Of a DNA stretch of 64,000 nucleotides, positions 44,435 to 54,466 are shown piece after piece (position 1 is the first letter of the stretch; each line of letters begins with the position of its first letter). A program made the position numbers and the translations under genes. The notes below the pieces were generated by a model, which saw only the letters and a program-made list of their open reading frames with translations, did not search any database and was not told where the DNA came from. This DNA is from an uncultured Gammaproteobacteria bacterium (GTDB taxonomy: Bacteria; Pseudomonadota; Gammaproteobacteria; PS1; Pseudothioglobaceae). The DNA is taken from contig CABXNH010000003.1 in NCBI GenBank assembly GCA_902513495.1, positions 1 to 64,000 of the forward strand, in the 5' to 3' direction.

Positions 44435-45670
44435 ATGAGTGTTGAATTTCATATTTCCAACAAATATTTGCGATCAAGCAGAAAAAAAGGCTTTGTTTCT
44501 TTTATTTCTGGTGTTTCAATGGTTGGTCTAATTTTGGCTGTAATGTCTTTAATTACAGTCTTGTCTGTCATGAATGGATTCCATGAAGAATTAACCAACA
44601 GGGTGTTAAATACGATTTCTCATTCTTACATTACAGGCTCCGATGATTCCCTTGAAAATTGGGATGACCTCCAAAAAAAGGTTAACTCTCAGGATGGCGT
44701 TTTAGCGTCCTCTCCCTTTGTAGAAGATTTTGCTTTGATGACCTCAAAAAGTGCCTCCCAGGGTGTAAGCATTAGAGGAATACTTATTAATCAAGAACCG
44801 TCCACCTCTGCTCTACTGGATGACATTAAATATGGCTCACTTAGTTTAAATGAAGACGAGTCCTCAGTTTTATTGGGTGTTGGTTTGGCAACACTCATGG
44901 GAACTGGCATTGGTGATCAGATTACTCTCATTGCACCGGCAAGAAATTCTCTTGGAGCCCTAGTCCCCATATCTCAAACTTTTAGCGTGAGTGGTATTTT
45001 TAATGCTGGATTAAATGACTACAATAATGGTTTAGCATTTATTCATCTTTATGATGCTCAAGATCTTTTTGGTTTAGGAAATAAAGTTTCTGGAATACGC
45101 CTCAAGGTCAATGATTTATTTGAGGCAAGTGTCATTACTGATAATGTTGTTGACTCTCTAGGGAATGGTTATTATGGCGTTGACTGGATGCAACAACAAA
45201 AACACTTTATTCGAGCATTAAACCTTGAAAAGCAAATGATTGCGATTATTCTTTCTCTGATAATTGCTGTAGCAGCATTTAATATTGTCTCGATGATGGT
45301 TATGGTGGTAACCGATAAAAAATCTGATATAGCGATTCTTAGAGCTATTGGAATGACACCAAAACGGATTGTAAAAATATTTTTTTATCAGGGTATAAGT
45401 ATTGGTCTTATTGGGATTACAATTGGAACTGTCCTTGGGTTGCTATTGGCACTTAATATCGAATCAGTTATATCTGGGATTGAGAGCATAATTGGATTTC
45501 AATTTTTTCCTAAAGATGTCTTTTATATCAATCGTTTTCCATCCAAAATTCTTCTGAGCGATGTCTTGAGTATCGTTTTTGGTGCATTGATATTAGTCAT
45601 TCTTGCATCAATCTATCCTGCTAAACGAGCTGGAAAAGTAAATATTTCTGAGGTGCTAAGACGTGAGTAA
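44435..45670 (+). CDS. Lipoprotein-releasing system permease (LolC/LolE/LolF family)
   Basis: FHISNKYLRSSRKKGFVSFISGVSMVGLILAVMSLITVLSVMNGF, VVTDKKSDIAILRAIGMTP, YPAKRAGKVNISEVLRRE. Confidence 0.93.
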   Translation: MSVEFHISNKYLRSSRKKGFVSFISGVSMVGLILAVMSLITVLSVMNGFHEELTNRVLNTISHSYITGSDDSLENWDDLQKKVNSQDGVLASSPFVEDFALMTSKSASQGVSIRGILINQEPSTSALLDDIKYGSLSLNEDESSVLLGVGLATLMGTGIGDQITLIAPARNSLGALVPISQTFSVSGIFNAGLNDYNNGLAFIHLYDAQDLFGLGNKVSGIRLKVNDLFEASVITDNVVDSLGNGYYGVDWMQQQKHFIRALNLEKQMIAIILSLIIAVAAFNIVSMMVMVVTDKKSDIAILRAIGMTPKRIVKIFFYQGISIGLIGITIGTVLGLLLALNIESVISGIESIIGFQFFPKDVFYINRFPSKILLSDVLSIVFGALILVILASIYPAKRAGKVNISEVLRRE

Positions 45671-46340
45671 CATTATTGAATGTCGATCCTTATGCTTTTC
45701 GTATTCAGAAGGCGGAACTAAAACCTTGGTATTAGATAACTTAAATTTTGAAATTAAGCCGGGTGAAAAATTAGCTATTATTGGTCAATCAGGATGTGGC
45801 AAATCAACGCTACTAAATTTGATTGCTGGACTAGATAAACCTTCTGAGGGTGATGTATTAATTAAAAGCTCAAATATAGCAATGCTTAATGAAAAAGAGA
45901 GAACAGAGCTGCGCTCGGAAAATCTAGGATTTGTCTATCAATTTCATCATTTACTGAATGATTTTTCCGCACTCTATAATGTTTCCTTGCCTTTGTTGAT
46001 TAAAAACATTGATAAAAGAAAAGCAATTAAATTAGCTGAAGATATATTAAAGAAAGTAGGTCTCGAAAATCGCCTTCAACATAAACCGTCTCAGTTATCT
46101 GGAGGTGAAAGACAAAGAGTTGCCATTGCAAGGGCTATGATTTCAGAGCCTGCCTGCCTGTTAGCGGACGAACCTACTGGAAATCTAGACGCAGATAATG
46201 CTAATGATATTCTCGATTTAATTATTGAGCTTAATGACAATCAAAATACAGCTCTTATAGTTGTGACACATGACTCAACTATTGCAAATAGGATGGATAG
46301 AAAACTTGAATTAAGCAATAAAAAGCTTCATGAAGTCTAA
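45663..46340 (+). CDS. lolD: Lipoprotein-releasing ABC ATPase LolD
   Basis: GQSGCGKSTLLNLIAGLD, LGFVYQFHHLLNDFSALYNV, LSGGERQRVAIARAM. Confidence 0.95.
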   Translation: MSNIIECRSLCFSYSEGGTKTLVLDNLNFEIKPGEKLAIIGQSGCGKSTLLNLIAGLDKPSEGDVLIKSSNIAMLNEKERTELRSENLGFVYQFHHLLNDFSALYNVSLPLLIKNIDKRKAIKLAEDILKKVGLENRLQHKPSQLSGGERQRVAIARAMISEPACLLADEPTGNLDADNANDILDLIIELNDNQNTALIVVTHDSTIANRMDRKLELSNKKLHEV

Positions 46341-47121
46341 TGGAAAAGTCATTCTGGTCATTATTGATGGCCTGAAATTTCAGACAGCCGTTGATCAGTG
46401 TGGTTATCTAGAGGCTCTTGTTGAGTCAAAAAAAGCCCGCAGAATGAAAATGATAGCTGTTTTGCCAACTCTTTCAGCACCCATATACGAAACCCTTCAC
46501 ACAGGCCTTGAGCCCGTTGATCATGGTATTACTTCAAATGACAATCTAAGAAAATCGAATAGTGAGAATATCTTTTCAATAGCTAAAGAAAATGGGCTAA
46601 GGACTGCAGCAGCAGCGCACTCCTACTTCTCAACTTTGTACAATGCAGATCCCTATATTCCAATTACAGATCAAGAGGTTAATGATGCTAATAAACCCAT
46701 ACAGTATGGCCGATTCTATTCTGAAAAAGGATACTCTTCATTTAACATTTCATTGATTTCAGAACACGACTTAATGAATCAAGCAAGCATGATGATTGAC
46801 CGCTACAAACCTCACTATTTAATGATCCATTCTTGCAGTTGTGATTCTATTGGCCATAAATTTGGAGGGAGCTCACAGGAATATTCAAAACAAGCCTGGA
46901 TGGTAAATGACCAATTGGCTCAACATATTCCTTTTTGGATGGAAGAAGGCTATAGAGTCCTAATAACCTCAGACCATGGATTTACCGATTCAGGCAATCA
47001 CGGAGGAAGTAGCAATATTGAGAGATGGACCCCTTATTATGACATTGGCCATCCACGTCCAGGAGTCGCAAAAGAAAAGTTTCTCAACTCTCAGTCGCCC
47101 CTAGCATCTTGTCACTGCTAG
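46330..47121 (+). CDS. Alkaline phosphatase-superfamily/nucleotide pyrophosphatase-like protein
   Basis: VILVIIDGLKFQTA, LPTLSAPIYETLHTGLEP, LITSDHGFTDSGNHGG. Confidence 0.85.
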   Translation: MKSNGKVILVIIDGLKFQTAVDQCGYLEALVESKKARRMKMIAVLPTLSAPIYETLHTGLEPVDHGITSNDNLRKSNSENIFSIAKENGLRTAAAAHSYFSTLYNADPYIPITDQEVNDANKPIQYGRFYSEKGYSSFNISLISEHDLMNQASMMIDRYKPHYLMIHSCSCDSIGHKFGGSSQEYSKQAWMVNDQLAQHIPFWMEEGYRVLITSDHGFTDSGNHGGSSNIERWTPYYDIGHPRPGVAKEKFLNSQSPLASCHC

Positions 47122-47181
47122 GTTTGAGTACTCCAAAGAACCTAAAGGGAGTAGCCTTGGATAAGTAAGGAACTTTTTAAG

Positions 47182-48312
47182 CTAGGCTAAAAACTGAATC
47201 ATTATTCCGGCAGCAATTGCTGAACCAATGACTCCTGCAACATTTGGACCCATTGCATGCATAAGTAAAAAGTTGTTTGAGTCAGACTCAAGGCCAACTT
47301 TGTTTGAAACTCTTGCGGCCATTGGAACTGCTGAGACCCCAGCTGATCCAATTAAAGGGTTAATTTTATTTTTACTAAAGACATTCATTAGTTTTGCCAT
47401 TAATAAGCCGCACATAGTTCCAATTGAGAAAGCAACCAACCCCAGCAACAAAATACCCAGTGTATCAAGTTGGAGAAATTTATCTGCCATTAGTTTAGAG
47501 CCGACAGCAAGACCTAGAAATATAGTTACAATGTTGATCATAGCGTTCTGAGTGGTGTCGCTAAGGCGATCAACAACGCCAGATTCTTTCATTAAATTAC
47601 CAAAGGCAAACATGCCCAAAAGAGGGGCTGCTGCAGGTAAAAGAAGAGCAACTAACAAAAGAAGGATGATTGGAAAAACAATTTTTTCAGCCTTAGAAAC
47701 CTCCCTCAGCTGAACCATTTTAATTTTTCTTTCCTTTTCATTTGTAAAAGCTCTCATAATTGGGGGCTGAATCAAGGGTACGAGTGCCATATATGAATAT
47801 GATGCTACGGCAATAGCGCCAAGTAGCTCTGGTGCCAGTATTGATGCCACATAAATTGAGGTCGGGCCATCAGCACCACCAATAATTCCGATTGCAGCTG
47901 CTTGCTTTAAATTGAAATCAAAGATACCAATTACTGAAAGTCCTACAGCGCCTAGCAAAGTAGCAAAAATACCGAACTGAGCTGCAGCACCTAGGAGTAA
48001 TGTTTTTGGGTTTGCAAGGAGCGGTCCAAAATCTGTCATTGCGCCAACACCCATAAAAATAATAAGTGGAAAAGCCCCTGACTCAATACCTACCATGTAA
48101 AAAAGATGTAAAATGCCGCCATCAATAGCCAAATTAGCTCCAGGAATATTACTGAGTAATGCGCCAAAACCAATCGGAAGTAGTAAAAGTGGTTCAAACT
48201 TCCTTACAATAGCTAAGTAAATCAGCAATATGCCAACCAAAAGCATTAAGCCTTGCCCCCAGCTCATCTGATAAAGCCCTGTATTTGTCCAAAGAAGACT
48301 CAATTGGTCCAT
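47182..48312 (-). CDS. oadB: Na+-translocating decarboxylase beta subunit
   Basis: [54 protein letters not shown]. Confidence 0.94.
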   Translation of the reverse strand: MDQLSLLWTNTGLYQMSWGQGLMLLVGILLIYLAIVRKFEPLLLLPIGFGALLSNIPGANLAIDGGILHLFYMVGIESGAFPLIIFMGVGAMTDFGPLLANPKTLLLGAAAQFGIFATLLGAVGLSVIGIFDFNLKQAAAIGIIGGADGPTSIYVASILAPELLGAIAVASYSYMALVPLIQPPIMRAFTNEKERKIKMVQLREVSKAEKIVFPIILLLLVALLLPAAAPLLGMFAFGNLMKESGVVDRLSDTTQNAMINIVTIFLGLAVGSKLMADKFLQLDTLGILLLGLVAFSIGTMCGLLMAKLMNVFSKNKINPLIGSAGVSAVPMAARVSNKVGLESDSNNFLLMHAMGPNVAGVIGSAIAAGIMIQFLA

Positions 48313-48315
48313 TAT

Positions 48316-50115
48316 TTACCCTAAAGAAAGAAGAAGTTGGCCAACAGTGACTGAATCACCCTCTTTAACATCTACACTGACAACAACGCCTGAACGTGTA
48401 GCTTTTATTTCAGTTTCCATTTTCATGGCCTCTAGCACAATTAAGGTGTCACCTTTTTTAACATTTTGGTTCGGAGTAACAAGTGTCTTCCAGATGGTTC
48501 CTGATAGCGGCGCAGAAATATCTTCTGTTCCATTTGCAAGTGGGGTGTTTGATTCATCCTCTGAACTATCAGCACTCTGTATAGGTTGATCTGAAGAGGC
48601 TCCCATTGAAGTTATAGTTCCTCCCGCAGACACAATCACGGTGTAGGACTGGCCTTTAAATGAGACAGTATAGACTCCTTCATCTTTTTGATCATTTGCA
48701 GATTCAGTTTCAGCAACGGGTACTGGCTCAAAAAAGTCTGGATTATCTCTATTCTCTAAAAATTTAACGCCTACCTGTGGGAAAAGCGCATAGGTCATTA
48801 AATCATCAATTTTCTGATCTGCAACTCTGATACCCTTCTCAGCAACAATTTTGTCAAACTCAGACTCTAAAATTTCTAGCTCTGGCTCAATATTATCTGC
48901 GGGTCGGCATGTAATAGCTTTAGATCCGTCTAATACTCTTTCTTGTAATTCTTTATTGACTGGTGCTGGAGCAGCGCCATACTCACCTTTCAATATGCCT
49001 GCTGACTCTTTAGTGATTGTCTTATATCTCTCACCTGTTAAGACATTAAGAACTGACTGTGTGCCAACGATTTGTGAAGTTGGAGTGACAAGTGGTATAT
49101 AGCCAAGATCTTTTCTAACACGAGGGATTTCTAATAACACTTCATCCATCTTATCAAGTGCATTCTGCTCTTTTAATTGACCCTCCATATTGGTCAGCAT
49201 TCCACCAGGCACCTGAGAGGTCAATATTCTTGAGTCTACACCCTTGAGAGAACCTTCAAACTTTGCGTACTTTAATCTTATTGGCTTAAAGTACTGATCA
49301 ATCTCTTCAAGCTTATTTAAATCTAAGCCAGTTTTTCTTGGGCTTGCCTCGAGGATTGAGACTACAGAATTTGTCGCAGAGTGGCTATAAGTCATACTCA
49401 TTGAACCAATACAGGTATCCACACGATCAATACCAGCCTCTACAGCCTTAATAATGCATGCCGTAGAAAGACCTGTAGTTGCATGAGCATGAAGCTGGAT
49501 AGGAATGTCAATTGCTTTTTTTAGTTTTTGAACTAGGTCAAAAGCAACATAAGGCTGAAGTAGGCCTGCCATGTCCTTGATACACAAAGAATGGGCACCC
49601 ATATCTTCGATTTCTTTTGCCATATCGATCCAAAGCTTGGTTGTATGGACAGGACTAACAGTATAGGATATTGTTCCCTGAGCATGTTGGCCTACCTTAA
49701 CGGTTTGATCAATGGCAGTCTTAAGATTGCGCGTATCATTCATCGCATCAAATATCCTTAATACTCCAACCCCATTCTCAGCACAACGATCAACAAACTT
49801 TCTCACTACATCATCACTATAGTGCCTGTAACCAAGCAAATTTTGGGCCCTTAAAAGCATCTGTTGAGGCGTATTAGGCATCACTTTTTTGATTTCACGA
49901 ATTCTTTCCCAAGGATCCTCCCCAAGAAAACGAATGCAAGCATCAAAAGTAGCCCCACCCCAGGACTCCATTGACCAGTACCCAATCTGGTCTAATTTTT
50001 CAGCGATTGGAAGCATGTCATCAATTCGCATTCTTGTTGCAAAAAGTGATTGATGCCCATCTCTTAAGACTAATTCAGTGATTTGAACAGGTTTATTATT
50101 TTCTTTTGTTGGCAT
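48316..50115 (-). CDS. oadA: Oxaloacetate decarboxylase alpha subunit (carboxyltransferase + biotinyl domain)
   Basis: ELVLRDGHQSLFATRMR, MESWGGATFDACIRFLGEDPWERIR, biotinyl motif EAMKMETEI. Confidence 0.95.
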   Translation of the reverse strand: MPTKENNKPVQITELVLRDGHQSLFATRMRIDDMLPIAEKLDQIGYWSMESWGGATFDACIRFLGEDPWERIREIKKVMPNTPQQMLLRAQNLLGYRHYSDDVVRKFVDRCAENGVGVLRIFDAMNDTRNLKTAIDQTVKVGQHAQGTISYTVSPVHTTKLWIDMAKEIEDMGAHSLCIKDMAGLLQPYVAFDLVQKLKKAIDIPIQLHAHATTGLSTACIIKAVEAGIDRVDTCIGSMSMTYSHSATNSVVSILEASPRKTGLDLNKLEEIDQYFKPIRLKYAKFEGSLKGVDSRILTSQVPGGMLTNMEGQLKEQNALDKMDEVLLEIPRVRKDLGYIPLVTPTSQIVGTQSVLNVLTGERYKTITKESAGILKGEYGAAPAPVNKELQERVLDGSKAITCRPADNIEPELEILESEFDKIVAEKGIRVADQKIDDLMTYALFPQVGVKFLENRDNPDFFEPVPVAETESANDQKDEGVYTVSFKGQSYTVIVSAGGTITSMGASSDQPIQSADSSEDESNTPLANGTEDISAPLSGTIWKTLVTPNQNVKKGDTLIVLEAMKMETEIKATRSGVVVSVDVKEGDSVTVGQLLLSLG

Positions 50116-50118
50116 GAT

Positions 50119-50352
50119 TTATCTCTGTGTATGCATTTTAATTGCTGCTTCTATAATGGCCCTTGTCTTTTCATCAATTTCAATTGAAGAGTCAGTGTTC
50201 ATTGATGAAGCAACATTAATTGCGGGCTGAATTTTTGTTACAACCTTTGACATAAGGCTTGTAACAACAACCATCAATGCTAAAAAAACAAAAACAAAAC
50301 CCATACCAAACATGGTCAAAGTTATTGCATCAGTTAGCAGGTTGTTGTCCAT
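50119..50352 (-). CDS. oadG: Oxaloacetate decarboxylase gamma subunit
   Basis: 77 aa, single TM, FGMGFVFVFLALMVVVTSLMS, adjacent to oadAB. Confidence 0.85.
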   Translation of the reverse strand: MDNNLLTDAITLTMFGMGFVFVFLALMVVVTSLMSKVVTKIQPAINVASSMNTDSSIEIDEKTRAIIEAAIKMHTQR

Positions 50353-50393
50353 TTTAAAATCCTAGTTAAAGAATGGTATTCATTAATTCATAA

Positions 50394-50480
50394 TGGTACC
50401 AGTGGACGGGCTCGAACCGTCACTCCCGTGAAGGAACCGGATTTTGAATCCGGCGTGTCTACCAATTCCACCACACTGGC
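50394..50480 (-). tRNA. tRNA-Leu (CAA)
   Basis: Minus strand GCCAGTGTGG...CCGGA-TTCAAAA-TCCGG (anticodon CAA), variable arm, T-arm GGTTCGAGCC, 3' ACCA. Confidence 0.96.
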
Positions 50481-50489
50481 TTATTAGGT

Positions 50490-50708
50490 TTATTTATGTC
50501 TGAAAGTAATCCTACCCTTGGTCAAATCATAAGGAGTCATTTCTACAGTTACCTTATCGCCAGGTAATATGCGTATATAGTGCTTACGAATCTTTCCTGA
50601 AATATGAGCAAGAACGCTATGACCATTTTCCAACTCAACTTTAAATGTTGTATTGGGCAACTTTTCCTTTACGACCCCCTCTAACTCAATGTAATCACTT
50701 TTTGACAT
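50490..50708 (-). CDS. infA: Translation initiation factor IF-1
   Basis: [61 protein letters not shown]. Confidence 0.97.
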   Translation of the reverse strand: MSKSDYIELEGVVKEKLPNTTFKVELENGHSVLAHISGKIRKHYIRILPGDKVTVEMTPYDLTKGRITFRHK

Positions 50709-50998
50709 ATTTATATTAATTAAAAAACCAAGTAATATTATACCTAATTACTTATTTGACGCCAATTGTAATATTGATATTAGATATTTGCTTATAAAAA
50801 AATTCAAACTGAATTGAAGTGGTTTATGAGTATAAAGAATTTATAAAAAAAATTTACTAAATGAATAATCTTTAGAAAATTATTTCAATAAAGTTAGTTT
50901 GTTTAGTATTTAACTCCTAATTATTTATGTAACAAAAATAACTACTATTTATTACTATAATTCAAACAGTAACCATCAGATTTATACAATTCTGAACC

Positions 50999-51058
50999 TG
51001 CCAAGGGGCGTTGCATTGAGGTCTACTCAATCAGGCTTGGCAATCGAAAACGACGCTC
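50999..51058 (+). ncRNA. SAH (S-adenosylhomocysteine) riboswitch-like element upstream of metF
   Basis: P1 TGCCAAG/CTTGGCA (50999-51005/51036-51042), P2 ATTGAG/CTCAAT (51015-51020/51026-51031), pseudoknot P4 GGGCGTTG/CGACGCTC (51006-51013/51051-51058, two wobbles); resembles remembered SAH core GAGGAGCGcUGC...CAGGCUCGGC...ACGCUC. Confidence 0.82.
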
Positions 51059-51085
51059 ATTTTTTTAACTTAACAGGAAAATGAA

Positions 51086-51187
51086 ATGAGCAATTCTTTC
51101 ACAAAAAATAATGACTTTAAGGCTCCTAATCTAAAACTTAGTTTGCTTAACAACTATCAGTTAGTCAATATAAGGGAGGAAAAATGA
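51086..51187 (+). CDS. Unlisted small ORF (33 aa) between the riboswitch and metF, overlapping metF by ATGA
   Basis: MSNSFTKNNDFKAPNLKLSLLNNYQLVNIREEK*; upstream AGGAAAATGAA; TGA at 51185-51187 overlaps the metF ATG at 51184. Confidence 0.5.
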   Translation: MSNSFTKNNDFKAPNLKLSLLNNYQLVNIREEK

Positions 51188-52137
51188 GTTTAGATATGAA
51201 AAATATATTAACTCACTTCCAGCACCCAAACTCCCCGAAAGATTATCAAGAGGCAGATGAACCTGACGCTATTAAAGTTTCAGAATATTGGGGCAGAAAA
51301 AGTAATCAAACTCAAAGTCCAAAAATTAGCTTTGAATTATTTCCACCAAGATCAAGCTCCGCTAAAAAGTCTTTAAAGGAAGTCTGCCAGGAGTTAAGCA
51401 CTATAAATCCAGAATATTTTTCTGTTACGTTTGGTGCACTGGGTTCATCTCAAAATGATACACTTGACACTATTATTAATCTTTCTAAAGATACTGAAAT
51501 TCCAATAACTCCCCATCTTACTTGTACAGGTATAGACACAAAGCAGGTAGCTGATTTACTCGATGAATACATTGTTCGAGGAATAAAGCAGATTATGGTT
51601 TTAAAGGGTGATTACCCCAAAACAGTCATTAAAAAAGGAGATTTTGCATACGCTAATGAAATGGTTGAGTTCATTAAAGAGAACTATCGTAATATGGATA
51701 TCCTTGTAGCAGCCTATCCAGAGAAGCATCCACATTCAAGTTGCGTGAGAAAAGATATTGATTTTTTTGTAGAGAAAGTGAACGCTGGAGCAGATAAAGC
51801 GATTACTCAATATTTTTACAATATTGACGCTTATTTTCATTTTGTAGATGAGATACAAAAACGTAACATTGATATCCCCATTACTCCTGGCATCATGCCA
51901 ATAACAAATTACGACCAGTTAATGCATTTTTCAAAAATATGTGGCGCAGAAATTCCTGCCTGGATACTCAACAAACTCAATCTTTATAAAAATGATCTCA
52001 ATAGTTTAATAGAGTTTGGGGAGGATGTAGTTAGTGAAATGTGTTTAAAACTCAAGGATAATGGCGTATCAAACTTTCATTTTTATTCTTTGAACAAAGC
52101 CGAACCAACCATGTCAATAGTAAAAAGAATAACTTAA
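51184..52137 (+). CDS. metF: 5,10-methylenetetrahydrofolate reductase
   Basis: ISFELFPPRSS, FSVTFGALGSSQNDT, PHLTCTG, IKQIMVLKGDYP, ITQYFYNIDAYFHFVDE. Confidence 0.94.
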   Translation: MSLDMKNILTHFQHPNSPKDYQEADEPDAIKVSEYWGRKSNQTQSPKISFELFPPRSSSAKKSLKEVCQELSTINPEYFSVTFGALGSSQNDTLDTIINLSKDTEIPITPHLTCTGIDTKQVADLLDEYIVRGIKQIMVLKGDYPKTVIKKGDFAYANEMVEFIKENYRNMDILVAAYPEKHPHSSCVRKDIDFFVEKVNAGADKAITQYFYNIDAYFHFVDEIQKRNIDIPITPGIMPITNYDQLMHFSKICGAEIPAWILNKLNLYKNDLNSLIEFGEDVVSEMCLKLKDNGVSNFHFYSLNKAEPTMSIVKRIT

Positions 52138-52147
52138 GAATTAAAGG

Positions 52148-52597
52148 TTAGTGGAAGTGCCTCTTGGAGTGAACCCAGCCCTGAAGTTTTTGAAAATCTG
52201 TTTTCTTTTCTGGCTGGACAATCTTTTCAAGCTCGATCAGTCTTTCATTAAGCTCATTAAAAGCATTTGTATAGTGTTTACTTTTGATGGATTCTTGATA
52301 TAGCTTAGATTTTAGAGTAGCTATGACAGAAACTAAATCTTGGTCATTGCTGGCATCAGATACCTCGGCATCACCTTTTAACTTGACCTGAGTTTCTTGA
52401 AAACGTTTCAAGTGCTGAGTAGCCTCAGAATCGATTTTCAAATGAGACTCATCTAAAGCAAGATTGCTTGGATTGAAAGGGATGATTCGCTCTGAAATAT
52501 TTAGATCTTGAAGAGAGCCGCGGGTTGTCGGTTGTTGTACGGTGAAGCCACTAACTCCTAACAGACGTGCCACCCATGAAATTCCAAATCTAATCAC
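52148..52597 (-). CDS. Hypothetical protein
   Basis: 149-aa ORF, charged/helical C-terminal half; no family recognised. Confidence 0.5.
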   Translation of the reverse strand: MIRFGISWVARLLGVSGFTVQQPTTRGSLQDLNISERIIPFNPSNLALDESHLKIDSEATQHLKRFQETQVKLKGDAEVSDASNDQDLVSVIATLKSKLYQESIKSKHYTNAFNELNERLIELEKIVQPEKKTDFQKLQGWVHSKRHFH

Positions 52598-52659
52598 CTG
52601 AACTCCTGATATAGTTATATATATGTTACCTAAACAAATTATATTTGTACATTTTTTTA

Positions 52660-53385
52660 TTACTTTTTATTTAATAAAATATCAACAAAATCTTCATCAG
52701 AAGGATTTTGAGTGGTCTCAATTTTTTTAAATCCTAACTTTTCTGCTGAGGATTTAATTCGTTCACTAAAAACAATAAGCCTTCTTGCCCTTAAAATTTC
52801 AAAATACTTTGGAGAAACACAATTTACTAGTCGTTTGATATTGATAAGACTCTCGTTACTAGTCGCCATAAGTATTCCATCAGGATGATTCACAAATGAC
52901 ATTAAAGATTCATTATGAATTCTTGTCAATTCGCATGGAATCCTCTCATAAACCTCAAGGTAATCGACTTGATTAGATAAACTCAAATAATTTTTTAAAG
53001 TTTCTGACCCGCCCCTTCCTCTAACAATTAATATTTTTCTATTCGAAAGTGCTGAACATTCTTTCATTTTTAAAAGCTCTCGGCTTGAGGCATTAGTCTT
53101 TGGAAAACAGTCAACTGTAATATTATTCTTAAGTAATTGATTTGCTGTTACAGGGCCAACTGCGAAAACCCTAGAAGAATCAGAAAACAAGTCACCATAA
53201 TGCTCTTCTGCATAATTAACTGCATTGACACTTATAAAAATAATAATATCGTATTTTTCAACTGGAGCTTTGGTTTGAAGTTTGCTGACCTCAAAAGCAG
53301 GAAAAAGAGCATAATCAAAATTATTTTTATTTAGAAGCAACTCTAAGTTTTTAGTTTGAGAAACGGGTCTTGTAATCAGTATCAT
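52660..53385 (-). CDS. hemD: Uroporphyrinogen-III synthase
   Basis: ILITRPVSQTKNLELLL, FISVNAVNYA, FAVGPVTANQL, LIVRGRGGSETL, VYERIPCE. Confidence 0.88.
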   Translation of the reverse strand: MILITRPVSQTKNLELLLNKNNFDYALFPAFEVSKLQTKAPVEKYDIIIFISVNAVNYAEEHYGDLFSDSSRVFAVGPVTANQLLKNNITVDCFPKTNASSRELLKMKECSALSNRKILIVRGRGGSETLKNYLSLSNQVDYLEVYERIPCELTRIHNESLMSFVNHPDGILMATSNESLINIKRLVNCVSPKYFEILRARRLIVFSERIKSSAEKLGFKKIETTQNPSDEDFVDILLNKK

Positions 53386-53527
53386 TCAATTATTATAGAT
53401 ATTTGACTTTAAAACTTCAGTAATTATCTTCATTACCCTAAAGTATTAGATTATGAATAAAAACGTGTTTATTAAAATAAAACTTCGATGACTTTATAAT
53501 AAGCTTTAAATTATTTTTAACATTACT

Positions 53528-54466
53528 ATGTTTATATCAATCATATCTCTTTTAATTGGTTTCGGCTTACTTGTTTGGAGTGCAGATTCATTTACAGATA
53601 ATGGCGCTAAAATTGCTAGAATATTTAACATTTCACCACTGATTATTGGTTTACTGATTTTTGGTTTTGGAACTTCAGCTCCAGAAATGCTAGTCTCTGG
53701 ACTTGCAGCTTATGATGGACACCCTGAATTAAGCATTGGGAATGCATTTGGTTCAAACATTTTTAATATTGGACTCGTGCTTGCAGTAGCTGCCATTATT
53801 CATCCGGTAATTGTAGAGAAAAATGTTTTAAAAAGAGAGTGGTTTTTTCTGTTTTTATCAACGCTAGTTGTTGGATTCTTACTAATGGATGGCTTTTTAA
53901 GTTTTATCGATGGATCTATTCTATTAATATTACTGTTGATATTCTTATACTATGTATTCAACGAGTCAAAAAAAGGTGGCAATCTTGAAGATGCAGCCTC
54001 TGAAGACATAAGTGAAAAACAATCCAAAGGTAGAACTTGGCTTCTTCTAATCATATCTTTAGTGGTCCTGGTATCGAGTGCAAGGCTTGTGGTTTGGGGT
54101 GGAACAAATCTTGCGTTAGCTTTTGGCGTTAGTGATTTAATTATTGGCTTAACAGTTGTTGCATTAGGTACAAGCTTGCCAGAATTAGCGGTTGCCATTA
54201 GTAGTGCAGTAAAAAAACAACATCAAATGATTATCGGGAATATTATTGGCTCAAATTTATTTAATTCATTGGGTGTTTTAGCCATTCCAGGGTTAATTCT
54301 GCCTTTCCAAATTCCCCCTGAAGTGATGAGTAGAGACTATATTTATATGCTAATCTTTACTTTGTTGGTTCTTGTTTTCTCTCTTAAGTTAAAAATAAAT
54401 CGGCTTGGAGGTTTAATATTACTTGCGATTCTAGCCAGTTACTTATACCAATTAGTTTGGATTTAA
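53528..54466 (+). CDS. Calcium/sodium antiporter (YrbG family)
   Basis: Duplicated alpha repeats GFGTSAPEMLVSG...GNAFGSNIFNIGL and ALGTSLPELAVAISSA...GNIIGSNLFNSLGV. Confidence 0.93.
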   Translation: MFISIISLLIGFGLLVWSADSFTDNGAKIARIFNISPLIIGLLIFGFGTSAPEMLVSGLAAYDGHPELSIGNAFGSNIFNIGLVLAVAAIIHPVIVEKNVLKREWFFLFLSTLVVGFLLMDGFLSFIDGSILLILLLIFLYYVFNESKKGGNLEDAASEDISEKQSKGRTWLLLIISLVVLVSSARLVVWGGTNLALAFGVSDLIIGLTVVALGTSLPELAVAISSAVKKQHQMIIGNIIGSNLFNSLGVLAIPGLILPFQIPPEVMSRDYIYMLIFTLLVLVFSLKLKINRLGGLILLAILASYLYQLVWI

